A DNA stretch of 64,000 bases from Gyrodactylus bullatarudis (taxonomy: Eukaryota; Platyhelminthes; Monogenea; Gyrodactylidea; Gyrodactylidae), in the NCBI GenBank assembly GCA_012064415.1, contig SSNU01000015.1:186001-250000 (forward strand), given 5' to 3'. Below the pieces are notes generated by a model. It saw only the letters and a list, made by a program, of their open reading frames with translations, ran no database searches and was not told the DNA's origin. Shown piece by piece: positions 1 to 11,178 of the stretch. The stretch's first letter is position 1. Every line of letters starts with the position of its first letter. The translations under genes and the position numbers were made by a program.

Positions 1-14
1 ATACAATTGTCCCC

Positions 15-1770
15 AATATTCACCAATTAAAATTTTAACAAAAGAATTACAATTGTCCCCCAGGTTTGGCATATGGGAAAGGGCACACCCCAACTTTCCA
101 AGAAAAAATATTTTTTCTTCTTTCCACATACTTTTTAGTAGGTCTATTAGTTAGTTTGAAATTATTTTTTGCAAAAAATATCGAAAATTTTAGATTTTCA
201 TATCATTTTGTAGGAAATTAAATTCTGATCAGAATGATATAGAGTTTTGGTAACAAATTATTTATGGTGGTGGTGTAAACTTCACAAGAAAAGCTTTTCA
301 TAATTTTCTATTTAATGTTGAAGGTACGAGTTTTTAATCAAGACCAATGTACCAGTACGAAGATATTGAGAGAGGATGTTTCAATTATTTTTGAAGAAAA
401 AGAGACGCCAAAGAGCCAGTTTCCGGCCTCCAGATTCTTCGCGAAGCTAGAAGAATCGGTATCACAAGTGGATTGCGGCCATCAAAAGGATGGCTTTATA
501 GATTTCAGCTAAGAAGAGGATGCTGGCCAAATGTATCCAACTCTTTATATTGGTAAACTATAATAATAATTTTTATAGGCACTTCAGAAAAACCTAGAAG
601 CTTCAACAGAGTGCAGTATGAAGACTACAGTTCAAATAAAAAATCAGCATGGATGACCATTTTAAAAATTATCCTTTTTTTGTAATAATTTCTCCAAAGG
701 GTTGAGACGTTTGGCGTATTTCATTTTTTGCTTTTGTGTGATACAAGCAAATTAAACATCATGATTAATAGAATGATGCATAGGAATTTATGTGTTTGAT
801 TGACACGAAAAAGGCAAGATTGTGTTCAGTCATAGCTTAATTTGTACATTGAACTGTAAGTCTACACACTACAGCGAATTCAAGCCTTTTATTAGCAATA
901 AAAATTGTTCAACCATTATTTATCCTTAAAATTATTAAACCACATCGATATCACAGCCATGTGACTCTAGCATTATTCGTTCATTATTACAAAAAAAGGA
1001 TAATTTTTAAAATGGTTAATAGATTTAAGGCTGAGGATCCTGATTAAGAATTCCTAAACTTTATTGGTATTTAAAATTGATAGAACTTATTTTTAAATCT
1101 ATGATAAAAAAATAAAATTTTTTTCGTGATTTTTATAAAAACCTTCTATAAGGGTTTTAAGTTATAAATGTTAAACACTTCACCAGAATTATTTTGCTGA
1201 AAAAATTGTGTTCTTATCTCTATTTATAACAAAGTTATGGCTAACTAAAGTTAGTGGCCCTCAAATTTGTATTAGTGGAAGGATGAAGAAATTATAAAAT
1301 AGGATTAATCAGGAAGAAATCATTATCGATTTTCTGCATTAGTCATACAATGTGAGTTGTACATGGTACAATGTGAAGAACATGTGACGACATTGTGGTC
1401 CCTAATTATAATTAGCAATTCGTTTAACCTGTAATTATCGTTCTTGATTAAAAACTCGTACCTTCAACATTAAATAGAAAATTATGAAAAGCTTTTCTTG
1501 TGAAGTTTACACCACCACCATAAACAATTTGTTACCAAAACTCTATATCATTCTGATCAGAATTTAATTTCCTACAAAATGATATGAAAATCTAAAATTT
1601 TCGATATTTTTTGCAAAAAAAAATTTCAAACTAACTAATAGACCTACTAAAAAGTATGTGGAAAGAAGAAAAAATATTTTTTCTTGGAAAGTTGGGGTGT
1701 GCCCTTTCCCATATGCCAAACCTGGGGGACAATTGTAATTCTTTTGTTAAAATTTTAATTGGTGAATATT
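15..1770. mobile_element. pogo-like DNA transposon, internally deleted, with long inverted repeats
   Basis: Bases 15-340 reappear, reverse-complemented and nearly identical, at about 1446-1770, giving terminal inverted repeats of about 320 bp. Just inside the left arm, a frame different from the longest ORF reads a stretch (about 385-545) with the pattern EPVSGLQILREARRIG followed by LRPSKGWLYRF. This resembles the CENP-B-type helix-turn-helix of pogo/Tigger transposases. After a possible short spliced or deleted gap (about 551-579), a segment with NKKSAWMT (about 635-660) resembles the start of the pogo DDE domain. Most of the catalytic domain is missing, so this is a non-autonomous or dead copy. 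The family assignment is by motif recognition; the inverted repeat is directly visible. Confidence 0.6.
380..545 (+). pseudogene. CENP-B-type HTH remnant of a pogo-like transposase
   Basis: The readable frame gives about 50 residues with the signature of the second CENP-B DNA-binding domain: a helix ending in REARRIG, then RPSKGWLYRF. There is no start codon in frame, and stop codons occur upstream. It lies inside the inverted-repeat element and is not a host gene. A 65-codon ORF from 315 overlaps it in another frame and is probably a shadow. Confidence 0.45.
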
Positions 1771-1873
1771 TCCAGTTATCCGGACGTATATGAAAATATA
1801 CGTTTATTTTTATCTAATATTCTGTATTGAATTATGTGTCGAAAATGATTCTCCATTATGTCATTCGGTTTTC

Positions 1874-2180
1874 AATTTTCAATGAATCTTTACTACACAA
1901 TCACTAAAAATCGGAATATCTTGGCCATTTAATAAGTTTCTTTATTTTTATCTTCAAAAATAGTAATCTTGTCAACAAAAGGGGCTTCATGGTTAATTTC
2001 GTTGTTTTATCATGTCCGTGGGATATTGTGTGAAAAATCGGCAATGACATAATGGAGAACGACTTCCATGTTTTAAAAATATACAAAAAATGATCTGAGT
2101 ACTAATATTTATAAAAGAAGTATTTCCTCTCGTGAGTTTTTCGTAGAAAAACAAATTTCACCCTAGCCTACTGAACACGT
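1874..2180. repeat. Dispersed repeat, copy 1 (partner at 39862-40158)
   Basis: About 300 bp are shared in the same orientation with 39862-40158 at visibly high but imperfect identity; both copies carry a run reading cggaatatcttggccattta. There is no coding potential. It is an unidentified element, probably a fragment of a transposon. Confidence 0.6.
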
Positions 2181-2503
2181 TCAGTAGTTAGGCACTGAGA
2201 TTTTTTTAATTTAGATAAAAGAGGAAAAATATAGTCAAATAGAGGAAAAACCTGTTTGTAAACTTTTAGTCTTACATCACTGGTGCTTCTTAGATAGTAT
2301 TTAGATGTAACAAATCTCAACGTTTTTTTAAATCAAAGTTTTCCATGAAATTTCCACTTATAATTTTGATAACAGTGATGTGTGAGATCTAAAATAACTG
2401 AAAATTCTTTCGCAATCCCAAGCATAGTCGTGCATTTCCCTAATTTCTCTTGTAGGCATAGTGAAATAACAAAATTTAACAGAATTGATCCTAAAAATTT
2501 TGC

Positions 2504-2611
2504 TCGGTGTGGTGTAGTTGTATCTCTCTCACCTCTCGGTCCTAGCCTAGGACTCCTAGGCTCAAACCCTCCCACACCGGGCACATTGAACACTCTCTTC
2601 CCTGTTCTCTT
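2504..2611 (+). repeat. tRNA-derived SINE, copy 1
   Basis: The 5' part resembles a tRNA: an A-box-like GGTGTGGTGTAGTTGTA and a B-box-like GGCTCAAACCC at about 2559-2569. It is followed by a CCCACACCGGGCACATT segment that closes a terminal pairing and is also present in the copy at 22814-22930. Two diverged copies with polymerase III boxes fit a tRNA-derived SINE. ORFs on either strand here are artefacts. Confidence 0.6.
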
Positions 2612-3789
2612 AATTTCTATGTAAATAAATAGATAAAAATGTTTCGATTTCAAAAAAAACATGATTATATTACTGTTTTCGAAATATTAGTGAAAACGTA
2701 GTAAAAATTCATTGAAAATCTAGGGGCATTTTTAAAAAAGTCAGATTTTTAAACTTAAATATTATCACATCTTATACATAATAATGTTAAAAACTCATAG
2801 TATTATCATTTGAGTAGGTTTTTAAAGTAGGTTGAAAAATTTGTTACATCTCTAGTATTTAGCCACTAACAAAGTCAACTGATTCTCTAAAGTAGAGAGA
2901 CGATATTTTTTATAAAAAATAATACCTTCTTATTTCAACTCTGGGTTATACAGTAAAATCTGAAAAATAGTGTAATAACTGTTCCCACTAAACAACATAT
3001 TCAGGACAATTCCATGTAATTATACATCTCAACGTAGATTCTCATATTTAAAGACAAAAATACATGATAATTGGTCATGTTGATCCTGATCAGGATGATT
3101 ACATCTGATTTGATCCATACAGAGAATAATAATGGTATCAATTATAATTATGATTTTTTTTAAATCGTGTATCCATCATATGAATTTGGTATTTGTAATA
3201 ATCATAAGTAAGTAAGTCTATGATGAAATGATTTCAGTCCTTCTCTAATTACACTATGTCCTAAATATATGTAATCTGAAGTAGGAAAAGAACTAACCAT
3301 TTACTATGCATTGCAATAATAACAACAACTGAAGATATTATAACAAACTATACTTTTACCATCTTCATCAAGGACTCAACAAGATGAGAACAAACATTTT
3401 CACCTCATTTGAGTAGGCCTTGTTTACTCCAAATTGATGAAGAGATTTTGAAATCTAGATTATAATCTAGATATAATTGTAAAAGCCTTCGTAAAATCAG
3501 CCAACTTTTTTGTAAATTTTTTATGTTTTGAAATTGGAACATTATATAGGAGATATAAAAATAGATTGTACAATTGAGTGTTGGCAAAATAGAGTTCATT
3601 CAAAAATTCAAAAAGTGAGACGAAACGTCCTGCTAATCTGTAATCGGCACATCAGGTCCTTCAGAAGAATCAGCATCAACTACACACTGAGTGTACAGAA
3701 AACGACTAGCTAGGTGCTAAATCAATTCAAACTTTTATCTCACAGTCATAGGTTTAGTTTTATTGAATATAAAAGGTCTCAAGCAGGGG

Positions 3790-4200
3790 ACTTATTCAGT
3801 CAAAAAAAGTTTAGTGTAAAGAAGAGAAATAGAGTAATCCGGTTTGGTTCTCAAGTAGGAGATTATTGATTTTAGACCATAAAAGTTATCACAATCCGAT
3901 AAATTAAACTTGGAATCTAAAAATTTGAAATGGTTAAGCAGAAAGTGAAACGAGTAAGACGAGGAACGGAAAGGATACTTTTTAATACATGGGTTTAGAG
4001 AGAAAGAGAGATGAGAAATTCTCAATAATGAACGCTGTTCTTCTTAAACATAAAGGGCCAAGACCAGAGATAGAGCAATTAGAGAGTTATAAGAGTCAAT
4101 AGTAGGGAAACAGGATCTATATTGGATTCTCTCTACGGTAAGAGAGCTTGAGTTGTTAATAAGGGGGAATAAGAGGAGCTCAATAATCCAAATGAGTAAG
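3790..4200 (-). pseudogene. Non-LTR retrotransposon (LINE) reverse-transcriptase C-terminal remnant
   Basis: On the minus strand, broken frames read a tail with KFNLSDCDNFYGLKSIISYL and DYSISLLYT, preceded by ERIQYR and DSYNSLIALS. The same order of motifs occurs on the plus strand at 24920-25345 ([48 protein letters not shown]). The two are therefore decayed copies of one LINE family. The pattern is that of the region C-terminal to the reverse-transcriptase domain of jockey- or CR1-like LINEs. At least one frameshift or stop interrupts it, near 4025. Confidence 0.5.
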
Positions 4201-5269
4201 AACAAAAGTTTCGTAACCTAAAATTCTAAGATAAGGACCGGATGAAAATCTATTGATTAGGGAGTTAATTAGACCTTGGAAGAAAATTTTAAGGAAGAAT
4301 TAATTTCAAAGCTAAGGTCAATGATAGAATCAACGGGTAGATGTAGATTAGAGATGGATTTTTCAAATTTTCGGTTTTTAACTCTACTCATAATCTGGTT
4401 CAGCTCTTTGAGACGGTTCTAATGATGCATAAAACATGGGTCTAAAAACATACTTTAGATTGAGACATATCATGTTTAAACATTTTGTATTAACTCTAAT
4501 GGACGAGAGAATTGCCTAATTATCATTTATTCACAATTTTTTCGACTTTAAGCTTTAATAACTTCGTCGAGATGATATTAAACTCATTAATGAACTAAGA
4601 ATATAAAAAATCAAAAAGGAAGTCTAATAATAAAAAAAGTTTACTTTAAAGTAGTGAGATCATTTTAATTAATGTCAAAAAATCAAAACTTTGGCTCTAT
4701 TATGTCACTATCTAAGAAATCATATCTTTCAAAAATTTGAACTGAACTTGAAATAGTCTGCCATGATGTGGAACTTGTGCGGCTTGGCAGTTTGAAATTA
4801 TCAAAATTAAATTTTTAAAATCTTCCCCATAATGTAGATTAAAACTTAAAATATCAGCAAGTCTATCAGGCAGAAAGATTTTGCACCAAGATCTAGAGGA
4901 TTTCTAAACCCATTTTGGAATGAGCAGATTCAAAAGAATGGAAGTAATTATTAATTTTAAGGATGTCAAGAGAGTTGTTGACAGAATAGACAATTTCAAT
5001 GTCATTATTCTTATAATCTTAGATTTTCCTCCTTCTCATTTGTTGTCTACAACATGATTGAAAACAAATTCAAACTATCAGAATGTAATAATTTGACTTA
5101 TATTTTAGGCCTAAATTAGATTAAACAAAAAGTCTAGTTTATCTTCCATAACTCCAAAATGATTTAACGGTAGTTCTCGAACGGCTTATTTATCCACTAT
5201 TTTTTATATCAATTACAAAATCAATTTTAAATTTAATCAATTTATTGCCAACCTATCTAGAGAACTACA
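4201..5269. other. Intergenic stretch with nothing recognised
   Basis: AT-rich sequence without a credible ORF, RNA or repeat structure that I can support. Confidence 0.4.
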
Positions 5270-5761
5270 GCAATTCTTGATGAATTTGGGTATTCATGAT
5301 TTTTACAAGAATCTAATTTTTTTTATCGAGGTACCGACTTTTTTGAAAATACTGATTTGAGAAAAAAAATTTCTTGAAAAATCTAGAAACATTTTAAAAT
5401 TCGAGATCGCGAGGATTTTTTCAAACTTTGAGTTGAAAATTTTTGTTGATTTCAAGGTCTGAGAGGAATCAAACGTTATTATTTGATTATTATTTTCTTT
5501 GTCTGATGAAATCCTGAAAAATAACGTTTGATTCCTCTCAGACCTTGAAATCAACAAAAATTTTCAACTCAAAGTTTGAAAAAATCCTCGCGATCTCGAA
5601 TTTTAAAATGTCTCTAGATTTTTCAAGAAATTTTTTTCTCAAACATTTAAAGTGTACATTTTGAATCAGTTATCAAAAATTCTTTCAAAAATTTCGATAC
5701 CTTGATGAAAAAATGAGATTTTTGTAAAAAACATGAATTCCTAAATTCATCGAGAATAGCT
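5270..5761. mobile_element. Foldback element (MITE family A), copy 1
   Basis: This is a near-perfect palindrome centred near 5505. The arm ending in ggtctgagaggaatcaaacg (about 5455-5475) is mirrored at about 5525-5545, and pairing continues outward to the aatttgggtattcatg / catgaattcctaaatt ends. It is related to the family at 23150, 37190 and 51044, sharing the motifs of a long-hairpin MITE (ttttcaactcaaagtt and tgatttttaca-like ends). It has no coding capacity. Confidence 0.7.
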
Positions 5762-6141
5762 TTAATATATGATAGCAAATTTAATTTTAATATCAAAAAT
5801 ACAAATTATATAATAATTATAAATATCAAGCGGTAAAATTGCCTTTTGATCCCAAGCTTACCGAAAATCAATTTTCTCTACTTAAATTCCCACCAAATAT
5901 TTTCGCGCTCTTTATGTGATCAAAAGAATCAGAATAATTCAAGAAATAAAATTCTATGATTCTTGATTAAATTCATATTCTGATTTTTAAAAATCATGAT
6001 TATAATTTTGATCAAAGAATCGAAGCAAGATCAGATGTCTTAGTAAGAAACAAAATAAAACCATCAATTTTACTACCCCTTTACATATCAAATTGGGAAT
6101 GTTTAAACAATTCATTCGAGCTTTAGCGATAAAAGATTCTC

Positions 6142-6514
6142 ATGCCATGGAATACCTTAAAGAAGCTTTTGAAGGTGGCATTTTCACTGGGCCTCGATGA
6201 TCTAGCTTTTGAATACTCATTGGTTGATGAAGAAGTCGATACATGGATTGCTTTCAGAGATTTGTGTAAGAATTTTCTTGGTAACCAGAGAGCAGCTGAT
6301 AGTGAAAAAATTGTCAGAAATTTGCTTAATGAGTTTGAAATTAAATTTTCTCAAGCATCATTTTGATATTTCTCCAAGAGGCTCATTGGGGTGTCTTTCT
6401 GATGAACAAGATGGAAAAATGCATCAATTGATGCAGAGAATCAAAACGAGATACGATTCAACAAATTTGAAGAACTTACTCTCAGACTACTGTTGGACGA
6501 TCCAAAGAGATTAA
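6142..6514 (+). pseudogene. Frameshifted remnant of a repeat-associated arthropod protein
   Basis: Two overlapping frames (6142-6366, then about 6340-6514) join into one product: a helical N-terminal part with FRDLCKNFLGNQRA, then DISPRGSLGCLSDEQDGKMH and LLSDYCWTIQRD. I recall the SDEQ...H...DYCW...RD pattern from multicopy uncharacterised proteins of arthropods and hydrozoans that behave like transposon-borne genes. That is memory, not a search. The frame change near 6350 means this copy is broken. It lies just upstream of the Penelope fragment but need not belong to it. Confidence 0.4.
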
Positions 6515-6724
6515 AGTAATATATTAAAATTTACCAGTTGAAGTTTTACCGTGAATGTATTGAAAGGAACCAATTTCCGAGATCTTATTGGAAGAAAGTC
6601 CCCAAAGATGTTTGTTTCCATAGAGAAGAATAGGTCATCCTCAAGGTTAGAGAAGATATTCAGAATTCGAAGATCAACTCAAATGTTATCAAATTTCATT
6701 GTTGGTTCTCATGGAAATCGATAC

Positions 6725-7517
6725 TAATCGGGATGGTTAGAACTAAATAAAATGTCTGAAACTATCAATTCTTTTACTGATGTTTACATTAGATATGTTG
6801 ATGACACTTTTATTATAATGAAACCTAATGTATCTAAAGACGACTTCTTTACAAAGATGAACTCAATACATAGAAATATTAAATTTACTATGGAAAGAGA
6901 GTCTAACGGTATTTTAAGTTTCCTAGATGTCAAGCTAACCAGAAGAGAAGACAGACCAATCCTAAGAAATATTTTTAAGAAAAAGACTGATAATGGCAAG
7001 TATCTCCATTATGTCAGTTTTAGTCCAGTTTCACATAAAGTTGGCTTAGTAATTGGTCTAGGGAAGAGAATACGAAGGATTGCTAGTCCGGAAGAAATAC
7101 CAAGAGAAATAGAGTCGGCGAAGTCTTGTTTAATGGAAAATGGTTATCCAGCCAAATTTGTGGACAAGTTCATCAATCAACCTTGGGTTAGAGATGGGGT
7201 TGTCAATGCAGAGGAAGGCGAGAAAACAAAAGTTTTCATGAAACTTAACTTCAAAGGTGACTAGTAATTATGTTAGGAGAAGACTCATTGATCAACATTA
7301 TGACAATATACAATTGAAAATTGTATTCAAAACTCAGAGATTATTCAGTTTAATCCATAAGGATTTACTTGACCCTAAAGAAAAGAATCTATTGATTTAC
7401 AAGTTTCAGTGTGACTGTGGTGCTTCGTATATAGGGTGTACTATTAGGAAGTTGTCAATTAGATCTTATGATCACCTCAATAAAGATTTTTTTAACAAAA
7501 TAAAGATACCGCGGTGA
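6725..7517 (+). pseudogene. Penelope-like retroelement: RT end plus GIY-YIG endonuclease, frameshifted
   Basis: The first frame (about 6752-7261) contains the reverse-transcriptase catalytic motif YIRYVDDTFI and then the thumb-like LSFLDVKLTRRE and YLHYVSFSPVSHKVG. The second frame (7257-7517, shifted by one) continues with CDCGASYIGCTIRKLSIRSY, a GIY-YIG nuclease motif behind a cysteine pair. RT followed by GIY-YIG is the diagnostic order of Penelope-like elements. The N-terminal RT motifs are missing (5' truncation), and the frame is broken near 7257, so it is not functional as read. Confidence 0.8.
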
Positions 7518-7602
7518 CCAGACATCTTTAAAACGAAAACCATGCTGCTTCAATTTCTAATTTTTCCATGTTATACAAAAAACCAGGAAATGAGATACAG
7601 GG

Positions 7603-7735
7603 CTGAAAATAACGAAAAATTTATATAATTCGAAACAAAAAACTCATTCCGAACGACATTTTTCTCCAGGGAAAATCAAATTGAATATATTAGAATTGAA
7701 AAACCTATCCCTATTTATTAATTAATCGTAACATT
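7603..7735. repeat. Dispersed repeat pair, copy 1 (partner 21463-21592)
   Basis: About 130 bp match 21463-21592 in direct orientation; both carry ccagggaaaat followed by atattagaattgaaaaa and tatccctatt. Unclassified. Confidence 0.5.
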
Positions 7736-10700
7736 TTCATCATGCCTTGTTACTCTATGCTTCAAATTAACAATGAGTCCAAAGAGCCTAAGAATCTTCC
7801 CTCAATGTGTCGCCAACTACTCTGGAAGTTTTATAATTTACTAAAACTGAAAAGAGGGGATATCCAACCCGAAATAAAGTAAAGGCTAGTAAACGTATAG
7901 TATCAGATGAACTTTTTGAGATCTACATAGAAATTAAGGATTGTCCTCGGAGTCCTCATCAACTGGTTATTACAGTATCACTCTGCAACTCTCTTCAAAA
8001 AAATGTTTCTGCTAAAGTTAAAAAAAGGTTGGAATTTCCGTAAACCATTTGCCTCATTAAAAAAAACAATGTTTTCTCTTTTTAATTAATCTTCTTCCCT
8101 GTTACATTTAGAACGTAACATCTAGCAAGTTGTGTGTATATCAGATTATAAATTAATTACATTCATTTATTAATATTTTTAATGTGTATATAAACTAACT
8201 ATTAGTAACTACTAGCTATCTTTAGCTGCAATACTAATTATCCCTGTTTAGTTAATTTATGGGGGCATTCACACTTTCAGAATGTAATTCAGGGAAATAT
8301 TCAAGATTTTAATTCCATCTGTGGAAATGTCGAAAATTCTTACACTCTTTGTTTGAGACATAAATCATCATAGTCCGTATATCATCATCCTCATCATTAA
8401 TACATTTTGGTGTGCAGATGTTGGAATTATATTAGCATAAAGTCAAGTTTAACTCTTCTTACTGTACTGAACTTTGAATCCGAAAGCTAAACAAAGTTTT
8501 TTCTTTCACATACTTTTCACTACTTGTGAGTAATTTACAGTAAAAACCCATCAAGTCCCATTCTTTCAATATTTTTACAAAATTTTATCCAAGTCTAAAG
8601 ATGTTCAGTTAATTGGACACCACTAACGCAACCACAGATGAAATTTCTGAAAGAAAAGCAGTCAATTTTGGAGTCAACGTCATTACGAAAAGTATGCAAA
8701 ATGTAAAGGAACAATAATTCTTAGATACCGTGGACATGAAAATGTACAAGATTAAACTTTATTCGATACAAGGTCTAGGGGACGACTTGGTTAGCTAAAT
8801 TTCTATTTTCTGTTCTCCATGACTTTTGGTTCTGTAGCTAGCTAAGAATCATACTTTTGAATAACTTTTTAAGAACAATTTTTCGAAAATTCACAGACCT
8901 CACATTAACCTTATTTTCCTATCGAAATTTCCGATAGAACCACCAACTATTTCCTCCTAAAAATATTGAGATTTAAATGTTTTATTGTTAGGTTGCGTTA
9001 TTCTCTATTAGATTTCAACTTTTGTCAAAACCATACGAAAATTAATTGCATAATAGGGATAACTTTTTAAGGACAATTTTTCGAAAATTCACAGATGCCT
9101 ACATTAATAAAGATGCTTTAGTGTTTACGGAATCTAGGCGTGAAATTTCTCTTAGATAAAACCTTTTCCTGGGGGTGATGTCAATGCAACTAAGTTTTAA
9201 TAAATTTTTCACGAAAATAAATCCCACTACTTTCAAGTAGTGTGTTCATTTTCTACAGCAATCCATGGTATTTTTGATTGATTCAAGAAAATATCTGATC
9301 TACATGGTTAGCTTGGACAAATAATTAGCTTTCAACAGGAAAAATTTATTCTAAGATTGATTATTTACAGCTTTCAAAAATTCGAAAATAATTGGTTTTT
9401 TGACTTTCAATACATTTAGATAGGAAAATCATTCAACCAATTCACAACACCCCTAGGATTTTTTCAGAACCTACTAGTATTATGCATCATTAGAACCGCC
9501 TTCAAATATTCTATCGAATTAGTGCTAGGAAAAAATTTGCTAATTTTCAAAAATCATCCCTATTGAGTAGTCCTATACTCAAATTGATTTTGTTAAAAAT
9601 ACGATGAATAAGCATAAAGCTCTGCTCCATTTAAATAAATAAATATGCAAGCTAATAATTATAATTACATTAGGATGTAATTATAATTAATTACGTTAAT
9701 ACATACAATGTACAATGTACACATTAAATCATCTGCTCTAATGATGATTATGCTATAAAAATTAATGCAAATATAATATAAATGCTCTTTATTAAAAATC
9801 TGCAGAGAATATCAATCAACTATAGCATCGCAATGGATTCTTGGGAAAAGTCAAGAATAAAACTTCAAGCAAGAAGTATTATTGCTTTATATTAAAACGT
9901 GTATCGAAAATGAGATTATATAGAAAAACAGTTAATGCCATACAGAAATTCGTCATTACTGTGGGAAATAGAACCATTTGAATTTTTCGAACTTTTTCTC
10001 GGAAACAATAAGGTCTTCGCCATCTCTATGGCCAAATCTGAATTCTATGTCTAATGTTAATCATGAATATCATGACTTAACTACTTCGAATCATCGAAAT
10101 CGATAAAAATTTTGGGTTCAAAAGTGGAAATTTGGTACATTTTTGAAATTCCGCCTTATTTTAGTCAGATTGAAATTTTTTTCGGAATTTTTTCTAATAT
10201 TCACATCTTAGAATTCAAAAAGTTATTTTTTTCTGTGAATCCGGATAAAAATATAGAGGTTTTTGTAAAGATAGTAAATTCTTATCTTCATGTCGACTAG
10301 TTTAATAACTGTAAATTCGTAAATAGGGTATATTAACCGTAATGATAGACAAAAGATTAAATCAGAATTGACTTAAATTCAAAACTCAAAATCAATTTTG
10401 AGTGCATTTATTTAATTAAAAATGGTACTCCTCTTTCACCTGTATTGCTAATACAGAATATTAATAATGTCTGCTAGTTATTTTCTAATTTTGGGAATAT
10501 ATTGCCGCCTTTTTGAGATAAGTAAAAAACAAATCTGTGAGAGGAACTAAGAATTGAATGCCTGCATTACAACAATAAAGGGATTATTGAAAGTATTCTA
10601 ATTGGAATTTCATTGCTTGAAAAAAAGAGTCGGTAGGCCACATAAATAAATATTAGAGGCAAGAAATTGGAAATTTCTCTTTCAGAATTAAAAAAATGAA

Positions 10701-11040
10701 TGAATTATGTTCACCCCTTGTTCACAATACAATCTATATAGGTAGAAATTTTAATTAAAATTATTGATAGATTATAATATGAATGAATTAGAGTATAATA
10801 TGCTACAATGCCTCCTTTATTTATTAAACATATAGACTTTCTATGTTATTATTATTATTAATAGTTTGAGTGAATTAATTTTTTCAAAGGAAAAATTAAG
10901 AAAAAAAATTAATACAATTTGACAATGAAGAATGGGGGTTATGAAAATTAATTTCTAACTGCAATTGTTTAATTAGGAAAATTAATTAGTTAGATGTATT
11001 TTTATTGGCTCTCGATTCTGATTGGTCGACATCAAAAATT
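7736..11040. other. Intergenic stretch upstream of the homeobox gene
   Basis: No convincing gene. A 65-codon open stretch at about 7838-8043 (plus strand) is unrecognised. A 45-bp sequence (ataactttttaag...caatttttcgaaaattcacag) occurs at about 8866-8910 and again at 9056-9100. The rest is AT-rich and featureless to me. Distal regulatory DNA of the homeobox gene could lie here, but nothing in the sequence proves it. Confidence 0.4.
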
Positions 11041-11054
11041 AAAAATTGTATAAA
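10995..11054 (+). promoter_or_regulatory. Possible core promoter of the homeobox gene
   Basis: Two inverted CCAAT motifs (ATTGG at about 11003 and 11021) precede a TATAAA-like box at 11049-11054, about 125 bp upstream of the chosen ATG. Spacing and order fit a TATA promoter with a short 5' UTR. In such AT-rich DNA, TATA-like words are common, so this is tentative. Confidence 0.3.
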
Positions 11055-11178
11055 ATTAATTGAGTCATGAATGAATGATAGTAATCAAACAAGAATCACT
11101 CATAATAGAGAAATTATCCACTGCAAGAGAATTGAATAATTTTTGCACACACAGAAATATACATTATACAAGGGTAAA

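Larger units (their letters stand above)
1771..3788. other. Intergenic stretch
   Basis: Apart from the dispersed repeat and the SINE listed separately, I see no gene, RNA or recognisable element. Short ORFs at 3405-3713 on both strands match nothing I know. Confidence 0.5.

Noticed and set aside
2333..2662. 109-codon minus-strand ORF and 80-codon plus-strand ORF
   Set aside because: Both overlap the tRNA-derived SINE and match no protein family I know.
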